From NCBI GenBank assembly GCA_016928955.1, contig JAFGJV010000004.1, positions 350,618-414,617 on the forward strand: a DNA stretch of 64,000 nucleotides, written 5' to 3'. This stretch comes from Spirochaetales bacterium. GTDB lineage: Bacteria; Spirochaetota; Spirochaetia; Treponematales; UBA12059. Position 1 is the stretch's first letter. Every line of letters begins with the position of its first letter. The notes below the pieces were generated by a model. That model worked only from the letters and a program-made list of their open reading frames with translations, was not told where the DNA came from and did not search any database. Made by a program: the position numbers and the translations under genes. Positions 1 through 9,520 of the stretch are shown piece after piece.

Positions 1-46
1 GGGCCTGGCTCAGTAACCAGGGCGAGCCCGGCTCGCTGTATACCCA

Positions 47-74
47 GCCCGGCCTGAACAAGGCCGGGTTTTTT
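47..74 (+). terminator. Rho-independent terminator of an upstream gene outside the window
   Basis: A perfect 8-bp GC stem (CCCGGCCT / AGGCCGGG) with a 5-base loop is followed directly by six T residues. It ends just before the ribosome binding site of the cyclase gene and therefore closes an upstream plus-strand transcript. Bases 1-46 hold nothing else that I can call. Confidence 0.85.
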
Positions 75-92
75 GCTATTCGGAGGATCTCG

Positions 93-2495
93 ATGCCCAA
101 GAAACGAGCGCGCATTTTCGAAGTTAAGTGGTTTTCACTCGTCATAGCCGCCCTGGTGTTTGTGCTCTTTTTTGGCCTTGCGCAATCCACCCGCATCGTG
201 GACCAGCTCGAGGGCTCCGTCTTGGACGTCCACTTCCGCATCAAACAGAACAAAGAGGGCAGGTCGGTCCAGGAGGGGGCCACTTTTGTCGAGCGTAACC
301 TGAAGCTGTCGGAGAGCATACTCCTCATCGGCATCGACCAGAAAACCCTGGCTGAGTACGGCAAGTGGCCTTTTGTGCGGACGCGCCACGCAAACCTGAT
401 CAACGCGTTCAGCCGCCTCAACGACCAATCGAACCGCGAATCCGCCCTGTTCCTCGACGTGTTCTTCATCGAGCCGGACACAACGGCTACCAACGACGCC
501 GTCCTGGTTGACTCCATAGAGTCGTCTGGCAAGGTGTACCTGGAAACCGTCCTTGATCCCATGGGCGAGACCCTAGAGGGCGACGAGTACGCCGTGCGCC
601 AGAAATCCTTGTACGACACGCACGGCACCATCACCAACGTAACGGGCGACTGGAAAAAAATCATCGACCGGTATTCCATACAACCGCCGCTCGAACCCTA
701 CGCCCGTGCATCCGGCGGATACGGCCACGCCAACTTTGTGTCAGACGTGGACAAGATATACAGGCGCCAGCCACTGGTGCTCAGGCAGAGCATGCTGGTA
801 CGTAAGCTGCGCCTGGACGAGCTGACGCCTGGCTTTTCCGTCAACGAGGACAACTTTGAGCGCCTGGCGTGGCTGGACGCGCGCGGATTCATCCACGACA
901 TAGACTCGCCCATAACGGCGGCAGAGCTTAAAAAATTGGCGGCGCGCATGGCCGCCGAAGCGCCCATGCAGATAGAGGACGTGAACATGGACGGCGTGCC
1001 GGACGACAGCTACTACGTCATCCGCCATTACCGCGACTATTTTGTGCCGTCCATAACGCTGTCCCTGGCCCTTGAATACTTCCACAAGGACTTTGACGAC
1101 CTCGAGGTGGTTGCAGGATCGCATATCCTCATCCCGAACCCGATGATGCGCGTGGGCGACGATCTGGTGCCGTACACCATCCAGACAGGCATGGACATTT
1201 TCGACGCCGACAACAGCCTGGTGGAAGAGGGCAAGCGCAGGGTAGTGCCGGAAATACGCATACCCATAGACGAGCAGGGACAGATGCTCATCAATTTCAT
1301 GGGACCGCGCTCGGCTGAAACCCCCGACCTTGGTCCTCAGACCTTCCCGGTCAGGTCGTATTCCGCGTACGCCAACCGGGATCCTGGACCTGACCCGTCA
1401 ACCTGGAAGCGCACGCTTGCAGTCAAGGACAAGATCCTGATGGTCGGAGCTTTCGCGAGCGGCATGGCCGAGGACGAGAAGCCGACACCGCTTGGCATGA
1501 TGTACGGCATCGAGATGCACGCCAACGCCCTCAATACCATCCTGATGGACAACTTCATCATCAAGGCACCGTATTGGCTCGACCTTTTAGTCATAGCCCT
1601 GGCGGCCTTGCTGGTAGCGGCTCTGAGCGCCAGAATTCCAGCCATTGGCGGTTTCTTTGCCACGCTGGCCATGATTGGCATCTACTTCTTTGCCGTGGAC
1701 CTAGCCTTTGACCGTAGCTCGTATCTCCTCGGCTATGCTGCGCCCGCCTTCGCCGCCATCGTCACCTTCATCCTGGTGGTGGTATACAGAGTGTTCACGG
1801 AAGAGCGCGACAAGAAGCAGATCCGCGAGACCTTTGGCAAGTACCTTAGCCCCAAGGTGGTGGACCAGCTGGCCAACGACCCGCCCGAGCTCGGCGGTGT
1901 GGACAAGGAACTGACCGTGTTCTTCTCCGACATCCGCGGCTTTACCACGTTGTCCGAGAACATGACGCCCCAGGAGCTCGTCAACCACCTCAACGAATAC
2001 CTCACAGCCATGACGGATATCGCCCTGGACTACGGAGCCACCCTGGACAAATACATGGGCGACGCCATCATGTGTTTCTGGGGAGCGCCCATACCCCAGG
2101 CCGCCCATGCCGAGCTTGCGTGCAAGTGCGCCCTCAGGCAGATGCAGGCCTTGGACAGGCTCAACGCCAGCTGGCCCGAGGCAAAGCGCATCAACATAGG
2201 CATAGGCCTCAACTCCGGCATCATGACCGTGGGCAACATGGGCTCCAAGCTCCGGATGAACTACACGTTGATGGGCGACCATGTGAACCTGGGATCCCGC
2301 CTTGAGGCAACCAACAAGGAGTACGGCACAAACATCATCATCAGCGAGAATACCTACGCCTTGGTCAAGGATAAATTCATCGTGCGGGAGCTGGACAATA
2401 TCCGCGTAAAGGGCAAGAACAAGCCCGTGGTGATATACGAACTGGTCGACTGCACGGAGAGCATCGATCCGCCTGTCCAAATCCTGAAAGGGTAA
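93..2495 (+). CDS. CHASE2-domain membrane adenylate/guanylate cyclase
   Basis: A class III nucleotide cyclase of 800 residues that would make a cyclic nucleotide in response to an extracytoplasmic signal. One membrane segment lies near residues 13-32, followed by a large extracytoplasmic CHASE2-like region to about 480. Three hydrophobic segments follow (about 494-568), then the cyclase domain (about 600-790). Within it, FFSDIRGFT and YMGDAIMCFWG carry the metal-binding aspartates, and the TLMGDHVNLGSRLE block is also present. The start is supported by GGAGG nine bases upstream. The same CHASE2-3TM-cyclase layout is common in spirochaetes. I infer cAMP rather than cGMP only from the family. 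Confidence 0.93.
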   Translation: MPKKRARIFEVKWFSLVIAALVFVLFFGLAQSTRIVDQLEGSVLDVHFRIKQNKEGRSVQEGATFVERNLKLSESILLIGIDQKTLAEYGKWPFVRTRHANLINAFSRLNDQSNRESALFLDVFFIEPDTTATNDAVLVDSIESSGKVYLETVLDPMGETLEGDEYAVRQKSLYDTHGTITNVTGDWKKIIDRYSIQPPLEPYARASGGYGHANFVSDVDKIYRRQPLVLRQSMLVRKLRLDELTPGFSVNEDNFERLAWLDARGFIHDIDSPITAAELKKLAARMAAEAPMQIEDVNMDGVPDDSYYVIRHYRDYFVPSITLSLALEYFHKDFDDLEVVAGSHILIPNPMMRVGDDLVPYTIQTGMDIFDADNSLVEEGKRRVVPEIRIPIDEQGQMLINFMGPRSAETPDLGPQTFPVRSYSAYANRDPGPDPSTWKRTLAVKDKILMVGAFASGMAEDEKPTPLGMMYGIEMHANALNTILMDNFIIKAPYWLDLLVIALAALLVAALSARIPAIGGFFATLAMIGIYFFAVDLAFDRSSYLLGYAAPAFAAIVTFILVVVYRVFTEERDKKQIRETFGKYLSPKVVDQLANDPPELGGVDKELTVFFSDIRGFTTLSENMTPQELVNHLNEYLTAMTDIALDYGATLDKYMGDAIMCFWGAPIPQAAHAELACKCALRQMQALDRLNASWPEAKRINIGIGLNSGIMTVGNMGSKLRMNYTLMGDHVNLGSRLEATNKEYGTNIIISENTYALVKDKFIVRELDNIRVKGKNKPVVIYELVDCTESIDPPVQILKG

Positions 2496-2499
2496 TCGC

Positions 2500-3165
2500 G
2501 TGGTTCGAGCACAAGGTGGGGGCAGGGCCACCTCGGCAAGGGTGGCCGCCCTGGTTGCTGCCGCTCTGGCGGCGGCGTGCGGCATAGACATTGTCTCGTA
2601 CTTGTCCCAGCAGCCCGTCAGCGACGGGCCTAACCTGGTCAAGGCCCCGGCTGCGCCGGACTCCATGTACCTAGGCGTGGAGCTGTTCTACCGTATCTAC
2701 GCCACCTATGACGACGCGCAGTCGGACCTGACCGCCTACAGCGCGAAGCAGTCGTCTGAAACCATACCCGGCGAGTCGGTGGAGTCATTCCTCCTGAGCC
2801 AGTCCAACTACGCATACCGGACCCTGGTGGTCGACGGCCTTGATCCGGGCCCAACGCTGAGGGCTTCCTTGCTGGCTTTCGATCTGGCGACACTGGCATT
2901 CTCGTCAACCACAGAATCGACCATCACCATAGGTGCAAACCCGCCATACGACTTGTCGCGAAACCTCCCGACTCCTGTATCGTTCAGCGTTCCACCTACA
3001 GAAGGCGATCAGGATTATGAGCACAATGACGACGATCCCGATACCGGAATATTTTATATTCACACCTTTGCGGCCTGCTACGGCCTGGACACCGCCAATA
3101 GCACCTTCCGGAACCTGTACAGCAAGGCCGTAAGCCTGGGCATTACCACGCTGAGCTACGACTAA
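2500..3165 (+). CDS. Putative lipoprotein of unknown function
   Basis: A 221-residue protein starting at GTG four bases after the cyclase stop, so probably co-transcribed and translationally coupled. Residues 10-27 form a hydrophobic signal ending in a lipobox-like A-L-A-A-A-C, so it is probably a lipoprotein with mature Cys27. The rest is soluble, rich in Ser/Thr/Asp, with an acidic patch (DQDYEHNDDDPD) near residue 170. I recognise no enzymatic motif. Placement behind the cyclase could make it part of the same sensory unit, but that is only context. Confidence 0.75.
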   Translation: MVRAQGGGRATSARVAALVAAALAAACGIDIVSYLSQQPVSDGPNLVKAPAAPDSMYLGVELFYRIYATYDDAQSDLTAYSAKQSSETIPGESVESFLLSQSNYAYRTLVVDGLDPGPTLRASLLAFDLATLAFSSTTESTITIGANPPYDLSRNLPTPVSFSVPPTEGDQDYEHNDDDPDTGIFYIHTFAACYGLDTANSTFRNLYSKAVSLGITTLSYD

Positions 3166-3310
3166 GCGGTGGGCCATGACGCCCTTAGGGACACTGGAGG
3201 GGCAGGCCAGCCTTTCGTATACCCTACTTCCTATAATGTATATTCTGTCTACTTGCATGCCTTAAGACGCCTCGTTTTTGGTAAGAGCATGAGCACGCTA
3301 CGTTCTAGTC
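3166..3310. other. Convergent intergenic gap
   Basis: About 145 bases between two converging genes. It is more AT-rich than its surroundings, with no clear hairpin plus T-run and no plausible ORF. Confidence 0.5.
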
Positions 3311-5830
3311 CTAAGCATTGTATGCCGCGGGGTACGGAACGGGCTGCCCTCCGTCGCCGCGGGCGTATTGAGCAAGCCTACACAGCCTAAGCGCAGTGTG
3401 CTTGAAATCTTTGCCGGTCGCTCCCGCGAACAAGGACTGAATACCCAGCTGACGGGTTCCCGCGAACGGCAGCAGTACGTGCACCACTCCAGGCGACGCG
3501 ATCATAACCTTTGCCCCAGCCAGCCTGTGGTCGGCACCCATGAGTCCTGAAAGATTGCGGGCAAGCATGTCCTCATCCAGGCCGGCCTGGGATACATCCA
3601 GAGAGAACAGGGAGCCCCAATGGCTTTTGGACAGAGACGGGAACTTGGTGCCGCTCGGCCAGTACAGAACATAGGCCGCGTCAACATTAAGGCCATGGGG
3701 CAAGAAGCGGTTCAGGCGGCCTGGCAACGCTTCGGCGTCAGGAACACCGTCCCTGCCCCCGTCCAGAAGAACAAGACCATACTCCTCTACGGACGAACAC
3801 CCAAGGGGCAAGGGTTCGGATATCTCCATGCGCGGGCTCGGGTTGAAACCCTGGGAAAACTCAACGCAGTAGCCCGCCCGCTCGAACGAGCTTGCCAGGA
3901 CATCCCAAACTGTGTGATGAGGATAGTATGCAGCGCGGCCCGTTTTATGGAACCTGAACATGACCCTGACGCGCTTAGACTCGGCCGCTGGCACCTGAGC
4001 CGAATCCTGAAAACGAGCCGCCGACTCTTCTTCCAGCCTCCGGAGTCCTTCATTGACCTCGGAATGTATACTATTGTCCGGAATTTCCATGTTGTCCGTG
4101 CAGGAACCGCAAGGATTTGTGCAGTTATGTATACATATCGAGGTTAATTCTGGCTTTTTGGACCTTTGCGCCTCTTTTTTCAGGTAGGCCTTTGATACGC
4201 GGAGCATAACCGCATCCCAGGGCAGCAGTGCTTCCATATCCCGCGGGCCGGTACGCGCAGCCGTATCGAACTTCGTGTCGCCCAGAGCCGCTTCCCACGC
4301 GTCTTTTTTGAACTTGTCGTCCCAGGCGTCAAAACAGGCACCATGCCGATACGCGGAAAGGATAAGCTCCCCTACCCCTTCGTCGCCCCGTGCTATGATG
4401 CCTTCCAGCCAGGAAAGATAGGGAGCGTGATAGCTGACCTTGACCCGGGCGTCTTTCCTGAATGCGTCCTTGATAGCGTATATGCGGCGGGCGGCCTCCA
4501 ACGGGTCAAGCTGGCGGCTCCACTGAAACGGCGTATGCGGCTTCGGGACAAAGGTGGCCAGGGTTACGTTAAGCTTTATGGTCGTGGCATCCGCCAGGGC
4601 CGTAAGATAGTCTATGATAGCCGTTTCCTCGGCCTGGCCCACGTCCGGCAGGGGCAAACCGATCATGAAATAAAATTTCGCCAGCCGGTATCCCCGGCCT
4701 TCCGCTTCCTTGAGTATGGCGACGATCTTGTCCCGCGGAACGACCTTGTTGACTGAACGCTGCCACTCGTCCAATGGCGTCTCCACAGCAAAGGTCAAAC
4801 CCGACTTCCGGGTGCCGGATATTCCCTCTATGAGCTCCAGCGGAAACGATTCGACCTTCAGGGAAGGCAACTGAAACGATATGCCGCGCGATGACCAGCG
4901 CGCGTTCAGGACAGACAGGAGCCTAAAGATTCCTGGATAGTCGCCCGACGACAGCGAGGACAGCGTGATCTCCCGGTGACCGCCCTTCACGATCTGGGCT
5001 TCCACGTCACGGGCAATGAGCTCCGGCCCGCGGAGCCGCTGCGGCCGGTAGAAATACCCTGCGTGGCAGAAGCGGCAGCCGTTCGGACAGCCGCGCATCA
5101 CCTCGACCACGCCGTGGTCCTGCACCGGTTTGAGCACGGGCACGGGAAAGCTGAGGCCGTATTCCGTGGTGGCAAAATCCTCGTAGATGGCACGAACGGC
5201 CTTTTTATCGGGCGTCCATACGGCCGGCTCAGCGCTCAGCATGGCTATCAGTTCATGCCGTGCGGCCCCGGCCTTCCTGGCCGCTGCCATTTCCTCAGCC
5301 AGATCAAAAAACCTGCCCTCGGCCTCTCCTATCCACACGGCGTCCAGGAATCTGGAAAAGGGCGACGGATTGGTGATGGCCGGTCCGCCCGCTATCACCA
5401 CAGGATCGCTTTCCGCGCGGTCCTTCGCTACCAGGGGAATTCCCGACGCTTCCAGGACCGCCAGAATATTTGTTGCGGCAAGCTCGTACCCTACCGTGAA
5501 GGCCAGGATATCCGCGTCGCGAACAGGCGTTCCGCTTTCCAGCCCGTAGAGCGGAAGGCCTCGTTCCTTGAGCAACGCCGCAAAGTCTGGAGCGGGCGCA
5601 AAGACGCGCTCGCACGCGACGCCCGCCCTGCCGTTCAGGCCGCCGTACAGAATGCGCATGGCGTTGTTCGACATGCCTATCTCGTAGAGGTCGGGAAAAC
5701 AGAGCATGACGCGCAGGTTAGCCTGCTCCTTGACCGTCATGCCGCTTTCCCCGCCTAGGTACCGGGCTGGCTTCTCTATCGTCTGCAGGGCGGCCCCTAT
5801 GTCTCTGACCGGATCCACGGCCGCTCTCAC
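3311..5830 (-). CDS. TIGR03960-type radical SAM protein fused to DUF2344
   Basis: An 839-residue two-part protein. The N-terminal part (about 1-590) has a B12-binding-like region and a radical SAM core with MRGCPNGCRFC, the CX3CX2C iron-sulphur motif. The C-terminal part (about 610-839) is a DUF2344 domain, recognisable by GFNPSPRM and PLPLG. In many bacteria these are separate neighbouring genes; here they are fused. I chose GTG at 5830 because it overlaps the rodA stop (GTGA) with GGAGG eight bases upstream; a longer frame to 5890 would run inside rodA. The reaction is unknown; the family sits next to cell-shape or ribosomal genes in many genomes. Confidence 0.9.
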   Translation of the reverse strand: MRAAVDPVRDIGAALQTIEKPARYLGGESGMTVKEQANLRVMLCFPDLYEIGMSNNAMRILYGGLNGRAGVACERVFAPAPDFAALLKERGLPLYGLESGTPVRDADILAFTVGYELAATNILAVLEASGIPLVAKDRAESDPVVIAGGPAITNPSPFSRFLDAVWIGEAEGRFFDLAEEMAAARKAGAARHELIAMLSAEPAVWTPDKKAVRAIYEDFATTEYGLSFPVPVLKPVQDHGVVEVMRGCPNGCRFCHAGYFYRPQRLRGPELIARDVEAQIVKGGHREITLSSLSSGDYPGIFRLLSVLNARWSSRGISFQLPSLKVESFPLELIEGISGTRKSGLTFAVETPLDEWQRSVNKVVPRDKIVAILKEAEGRGYRLAKFYFMIGLPLPDVGQAEETAIIDYLTALADATTIKLNVTLATFVPKPHTPFQWSRQLDPLEAARRIYAIKDAFRKDARVKVSYHAPYLSWLEGIIARGDEGVGELILSAYRHGACFDAWDDKFKKDAWEAALGDTKFDTAARTGPRDMEALLPWDAVMLRVSKAYLKKEAQRSKKPELTSICIHNCTNPCGSCTDNMEIPDNSIHSEVNEGLRRLEEESAARFQDSAQVPAAESKRVRVMFRFHKTGRAAYYPHHTVWDVLASSFERAGYCVEFSQGFNPSPRMEISEPLPLGCSSVEEYGLVLLDGGRDGVPDAEALPGRLNRFLPHGLNVDAAYVLYWPSGTKFPSLSKSHWGSLFSLDVSQAGLDEDMLARNLSGLMGADHRLAGAKVMIASPGVVHVLLPFAGTRQLGIQSLFAGATGKDFKHTALRLCRLAQYARGDGGQPVPYPAAYNA

Positions 5831-7143
5831 GACTCGTACCTCCGGGCGCTGATGCCCAGAGACAGGCCCAGGCCAATGCATGCCGCCCACAGCGACGATC
5901 CCCCGTAGGACAGGAACAACAGGGGAATGCCGGTAATAGGCATGATGCCCATGGCCATGCCGGCGTTCACCATGAAGTGGAAAAGCACCATGCTGAACAT
6001 GCCGGCCAGGACCCCGCGCTGGAACGGTGAGTTGACCGTTCTTGACGCAAGTATGAGCCGCACGCTGACAAGCATGAACAGGGAGAACACGACGATGCCG
6101 CCGATAAAGCCGAGCTCTTCAGATATGATGCTGAAAATAAAGTCGGTGCTCTGCTGAGGCAGATAGCGGTAATGGCTCTGCGTCCCCTGAAGGAAGCCCT
6201 TGCCTGAAAAACCGCCCGAACCGATGGCGGTAATCGACTGCAAGATGTTCCAGCCCGAGCCCAGGGGATCGACCGACGGATCCAGGAACACGACCAGCCT
6301 CATCACCTGGTACTCTTTGAGTACCTTGCGCCCTAGCATTGACGCCCCAAGGCCGATGATGACCACCAGGGCGACATAGGCCATCCAGTAGTAGTAGCGT
6401 TTCTTGAATAGGCGGTACCCCAGCACCGACAGACCAAAGCCCAACACGGCCGCGACCAGCACGTAATACACGTACGGAGCCTCGTAGAACATCCTGAGGG
6501 CAACGGACGTGTCAGCGGCTATGAGCGTCTGCCACAGGGGCATGACCGTGAGCACGCCCACGATGGACGCCGTGAGTATCAGGAACCACAGGTAGCGCGG
6601 CGACACGTCCGCCATGAAGGCCATGCCCAGGTAAACCGGCAGGAACACCAGGGCTGTCCCGAAATCTGGCTGGCTCAGGATCAGCAGCATGGGAATGGCG
6701 ACAATGCCGAGCGAGATGGCAAAGCGCCGGAACGAGTGTCGCTCGTGCGCGCTTTCCTCCAGGTAGCGCGAGAGGAACAGGATGGTTGCTATCTTCATGA
6801 ACTCGGACGGCTGTATGCCAAGATCGCCAAAGCCCAACCAAGAGCGAGCTCCGTTGACCACGCGTCCGAAAATCCTGGTGTACACAAGCACCACCAGAAT
6901 GCCTACGTACAGTATCGACACGTATTCCGGCAGTCGCTTGGGGTCTATGAGGGCGGCGGCCAGCATGAGTCCCAGGCCGGACAGCGCCCACACGATCTGC
7001 TTGGCGTACTCGGTAGACACCAGCTGACCGTCGCTGGTCATGCCGGACGAATAGATGAACATGACGCCTATGGCCATCAGCACGGCCACCGATGCGACCA
7101 CGATCCAGTCCAGGGACCGGGCAAATACCTTGATCGAACTCAT
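5827..7143 (-). CDS. rodA: RodA, SEDS-family peptidoglycan glycosyltransferase
   Basis: A polytopic membrane protein of 438 residues with about ten hydrophobic segments. It polymerises lipid II during lateral wall growth together with the PBP2 encoded just upstream. SEDS hallmarks near the C-terminus include NAGMAMGIMPITGIPLLFLSYGG. The start ATG overlaps the mrdA stop (TAATG). The frame continues upstream inside mrdA but with Arg-rich, non-family sequence, so the longer version is rejected. It is the fifth gene of the mre/mrd operon. Confidence 0.96.
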   Translation of the reverse strand: MSSIKVFARSLDWIVVASVAVLMAIGVMFIYSSGMTSDGQLVSTEYAKQIVWALSGLGLMLAAALIDPKRLPEYVSILYVGILVVLVYTRIFGRVVNGARSWLGFGDLGIQPSEFMKIATILFLSRYLEESAHERHSFRRFAISLGIVAIPMLLILSQPDFGTALVFLPVYLGMAFMADVSPRYLWFLILTASIVGVLTVMPLWQTLIAADTSVALRMFYEAPYVYYVLVAAVLGFGLSVLGYRLFKKRYYYWMAYVALVVIIGLGASMLGRKVLKEYQVMRLVVFLDPSVDPLGSGWNILQSITAIGSGGFSGKGFLQGTQSHYRYLPQQSTDFIFSIISEELGFIGGIVVFSLFMLVSVRLILASRTVNSPFQRGVLAGMFSMVLFHFMVNAGMAMGIMPITGIPLLFLSYGGSSLWAACIGLGLSLGISARRYES

Positions 7144-9017
7144 TATTCCATCCTGCCGACCACGCCGGTAGACTTGTTGAGGAGGCCGAGCTCGCCCGCC
7201 GCTTCCTCGAATGTCTGCCCCGCGAAGTAACCCTGGAACACGATGTTGGTAGCGTACGGAGCCCACCACTCCCACGGATTGGACGCCTCTATCATGGAAA
7301 CGACCACGATGACGTCGTCTGGGTCCTCGGCGTCGGCGGGCCCAAAGCCCACGAACCACGAGTGCCAGCGATCCTCCAGACCCACTTCGGCGGTGCCCGT
7401 CTTGCCCGCGATGCTCACCACTTTGTTGCTCAGCGGATAACGGGCTGTGCCTTCAGTGATCACGCCGCGCAGGTATTCCTTGACCAGCTTCCAGGTTTCG
7501 GGCGACACGCGCGACGAGTGCAGAACCTCGGGCACGGTTCTTGACAGGATGGTGCCAGTTGCCGGATCGCGCACGTCCTTGAGCAGGTGCGGGCGGTATA
7601 TGACTCCCTCGTTGACCACCATGGCCATCATGTCGGCTACCTGCAGCGGCGACACAAGAAGGAAGCCCTGGCCGATGGCCAGGTTCATCGTGTCGCCGTC
7701 AAACCACCTCTCGTGGAAGCGGCGCTCCTTCCACTGTGGCGTGGGCACAAAGCCTTCCGTTTCGCCGGGCAGGTCTATGCCCGTGGCGCTCCCAAAGCCG
7801 AACTGCCGGGAATAGTCGACAATATTCTCAACGCCAAAGGAATCCATGGCCACTTCCCAGAAATACACGTCGCAGGACTGGGCCAGGGCCCCGGCAAGGT
7901 CCAGGCGTCCGTGGCCGGGCTTGCGTATCCAGCAACGGGACACTCGCCCGCCTACCTCTATCTCGCCCGTGCATAGGATACGGGCGTCCAGGGCCATGGC
8001 CTTTTCCTCTATGATGCCGGTGGTCATGATGGTCTTGAAGGTGGATGCCGGCGGATAGCTCGACTGTATGGCCCGATTGATGAGCGGGTTGCCCGGGTCC
8101 TCCAAAAGCCGCGCGTACTCGTTGTTGCCGCCCCGCGCTATGATGGCGTTCGAGTTGAAATTGGGGTACGACACCATGGCCAGTATCTCGCCTGTTGCCG
8201 GCTTGAGCACCACGATGGAGCCATTCCGCTCGCCAAGCGCCTTCTCTGCCAACAGCTGGGCGTTACGGTCTATGGTGAGCGATATGTTGCGCCCCATCAC
8301 CGGCGGCTCGACGTCGCGGCTCGTGGGCTCTACCCGCCTACCCTTGACGTCCACCACCCTGAACTGCCTGCCGTCCTTGCCCCTGAGTATCTCGTCGTAT
8401 TGCCGCTCCAGACCGGATTTTCCAATGATGTCGCCGGTCTGGTAGCCCCTGTTGTAGAAAATCTTGAGGTCGTCCTTGGATATCTCGCCCACGTAACCTA
8501 TGAGGTGGGAAAAACTTCCCGTCTCCAGGTAGTTCCTCTTAGGGCGGGAATACCACGACACGCCGGGAAATTCGTCGATGCGTTCCGCCAGCCGGTTGAT
8601 GACGTCCTGTTCCACAGACGACAGTATCTCGATGGACTGGAACAGCCGGTAATGGGACGGGGGGATTTTCCGGTGTATCTCGTCTAGAGGCAGGTCGATC
8701 AGCGCGGCCAGCTTGGCGAATACCGTGTCGCGCAGGTCCGCGGGTATCTCGGCCGGCACCACGGTAAGGGCAAAGCTGTCCGCGTTCAGCACAAAGGGTA
8801 TGCTGTAGTTGCGGTCGTAGATCTCTCCCCGCTGCGCGGGCAGTTTCTCAACCTGCCTGGATATGCTGACGGCGCGCACGCTGTACTCGCTACCCTTGAT
8901 CAGCTGGAGGTACAGGAGGTAGGACGCGTACCACAGGAACACGGCGGCCGCCATGGACACGAACACCGCTATGCGGAGGGGCGGGACTCCCTGCGGCCGA
9001 GGACCGAAATCGCTCAT
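7143..9017 (-). CDS. mrdA: Penicillin-binding protein 2, transpeptidase for elongation
   Basis: A class B PBP of 624 residues. A single membrane anchor lies near residues 15-37, followed by a PBP dimerisation region with the usual RG.IYDRN signature. The transpeptidase domain has an STFK active-site box near residue 325, SCD in place of the common SxN, and GKTGTAE near residue 533. It cross-links glycan strands made by RodA. The start ATG overlaps the mreD stop (ATGA). A longer in-frame N-terminus inside mreD is not family-like. Confidence 0.96.
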   Translation of the reverse strand: MSDFGPRPQGVPPLRIAVFVSMAAAVFLWYASYLLYLQLIKGSEYSVRAVSISRQVEKLPAQRGEIYDRNYSIPFVLNADSFALTVVPAEIPADLRDTVFAKLAALIDLPLDEIHRKIPPSHYRLFQSIEILSSVEQDVINRLAERIDEFPGVSWYSRPKRNYLETGSFSHLIGYVGEISKDDLKIFYNRGYQTGDIIGKSGLERQYDEILRGKDGRQFRVVDVKGRRVEPTSRDVEPPVMGRNISLTIDRNAQLLAEKALGERNGSIVVLKPATGEILAMVSYPNFNSNAIIARGGNNEYARLLEDPGNPLINRAIQSSYPPASTFKTIMTTGIIEEKAMALDARILCTGEIEVGGRVSRCWIRKPGHGRLDLAGALAQSCDVYFWEVAMDSFGVENIVDYSRQFGFGSATGIDLPGETEGFVPTPQWKERRFHERWFDGDTMNLAIGQGFLLVSPLQVADMMAMVVNEGVIYRPHLLKDVRDPATGTILSRTVPEVLHSSRVSPETWKLVKEYLRGVITEGTARYPLSNKVVSIAGKTGTAEVGLEDRWHSWFVGFGPADAEDPDDVIVVVSMIEASNPWEWWAPYATNIVFQGYFAGQTFEEAAGELGLLNKSTGVVGRME

Positions 9018-9520
9018 GACTGGGCGTTCCTGCCGGCCAGGAACGATTTCAGCGGCGACAGGATAAGAAACACGACCGGCGCGGCCACGGCGTTGTAGCC
9101 GGCCTCTATCCACAGCTTGGCGTCGCCAAAATCGTAGGACTGTATCTTGCCGGAGAACATCCACGCCAGTATCGCCAGGTATACGGCCTTGATGACGGTG
9201 GCCCCGAAGCCGAAAGCAAGCGGCATGACCACGCGGTCTATGTAGAATTTTCCCGACAGGGCGTTGAAGGTCCAGGCCATGGCCGTCTTAACGAGGGCGT
9301 TCAGGCCCAGGGGGCCCGCGCTCATGCCGTCCTGCAGGAAACCGGCCGCAAAACCTGAAGCCTGCCCCAAAAGGTCGCGCGTGGAAAACGACACGAAGAC
9401 GATGATGAGCAAGGCCAGGTCGGGCACGACCGAGCGTATGGCTATGGCGTCCAGCCAGGTGGACTGCAGCACCAGGGCGCCCACCAGGAGCCCGAGCGTG
9501 AGCAGGAAACGCCGTATCAT
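9014..9520 (-). CDS. mreD: MreD, rod-shape-determining membrane protein
   Basis: A 168-residue protein made almost entirely of hydrophobic helices (about five or six), the size and character of MreD. It bridges MreC and the RodA/PBP2 synthase in the membrane. Identification rests on hydropathy plus the position between mreC and mrdA, since the family is poorly conserved. The start overlaps the mreC stop by four bases (ATGA), with GGGAGGAGCGGA upstream. Confidence 0.9.
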   Translation of the reverse strand: MIRRFLLTLGLLVGALVLQSTWLDAIAIRSVVPDLALLIIVFVSFSTRDLLGQASGFAAGFLQDGMSAGPLGLNALVKTAMAWTFNALSGKFYIDRVVMPLAFGFGATVIKAVYLAILAWMFSGKIQSYDFGDAKLWIEAGYNAVAAPVVFLILSPLKSFLAGRNAQS

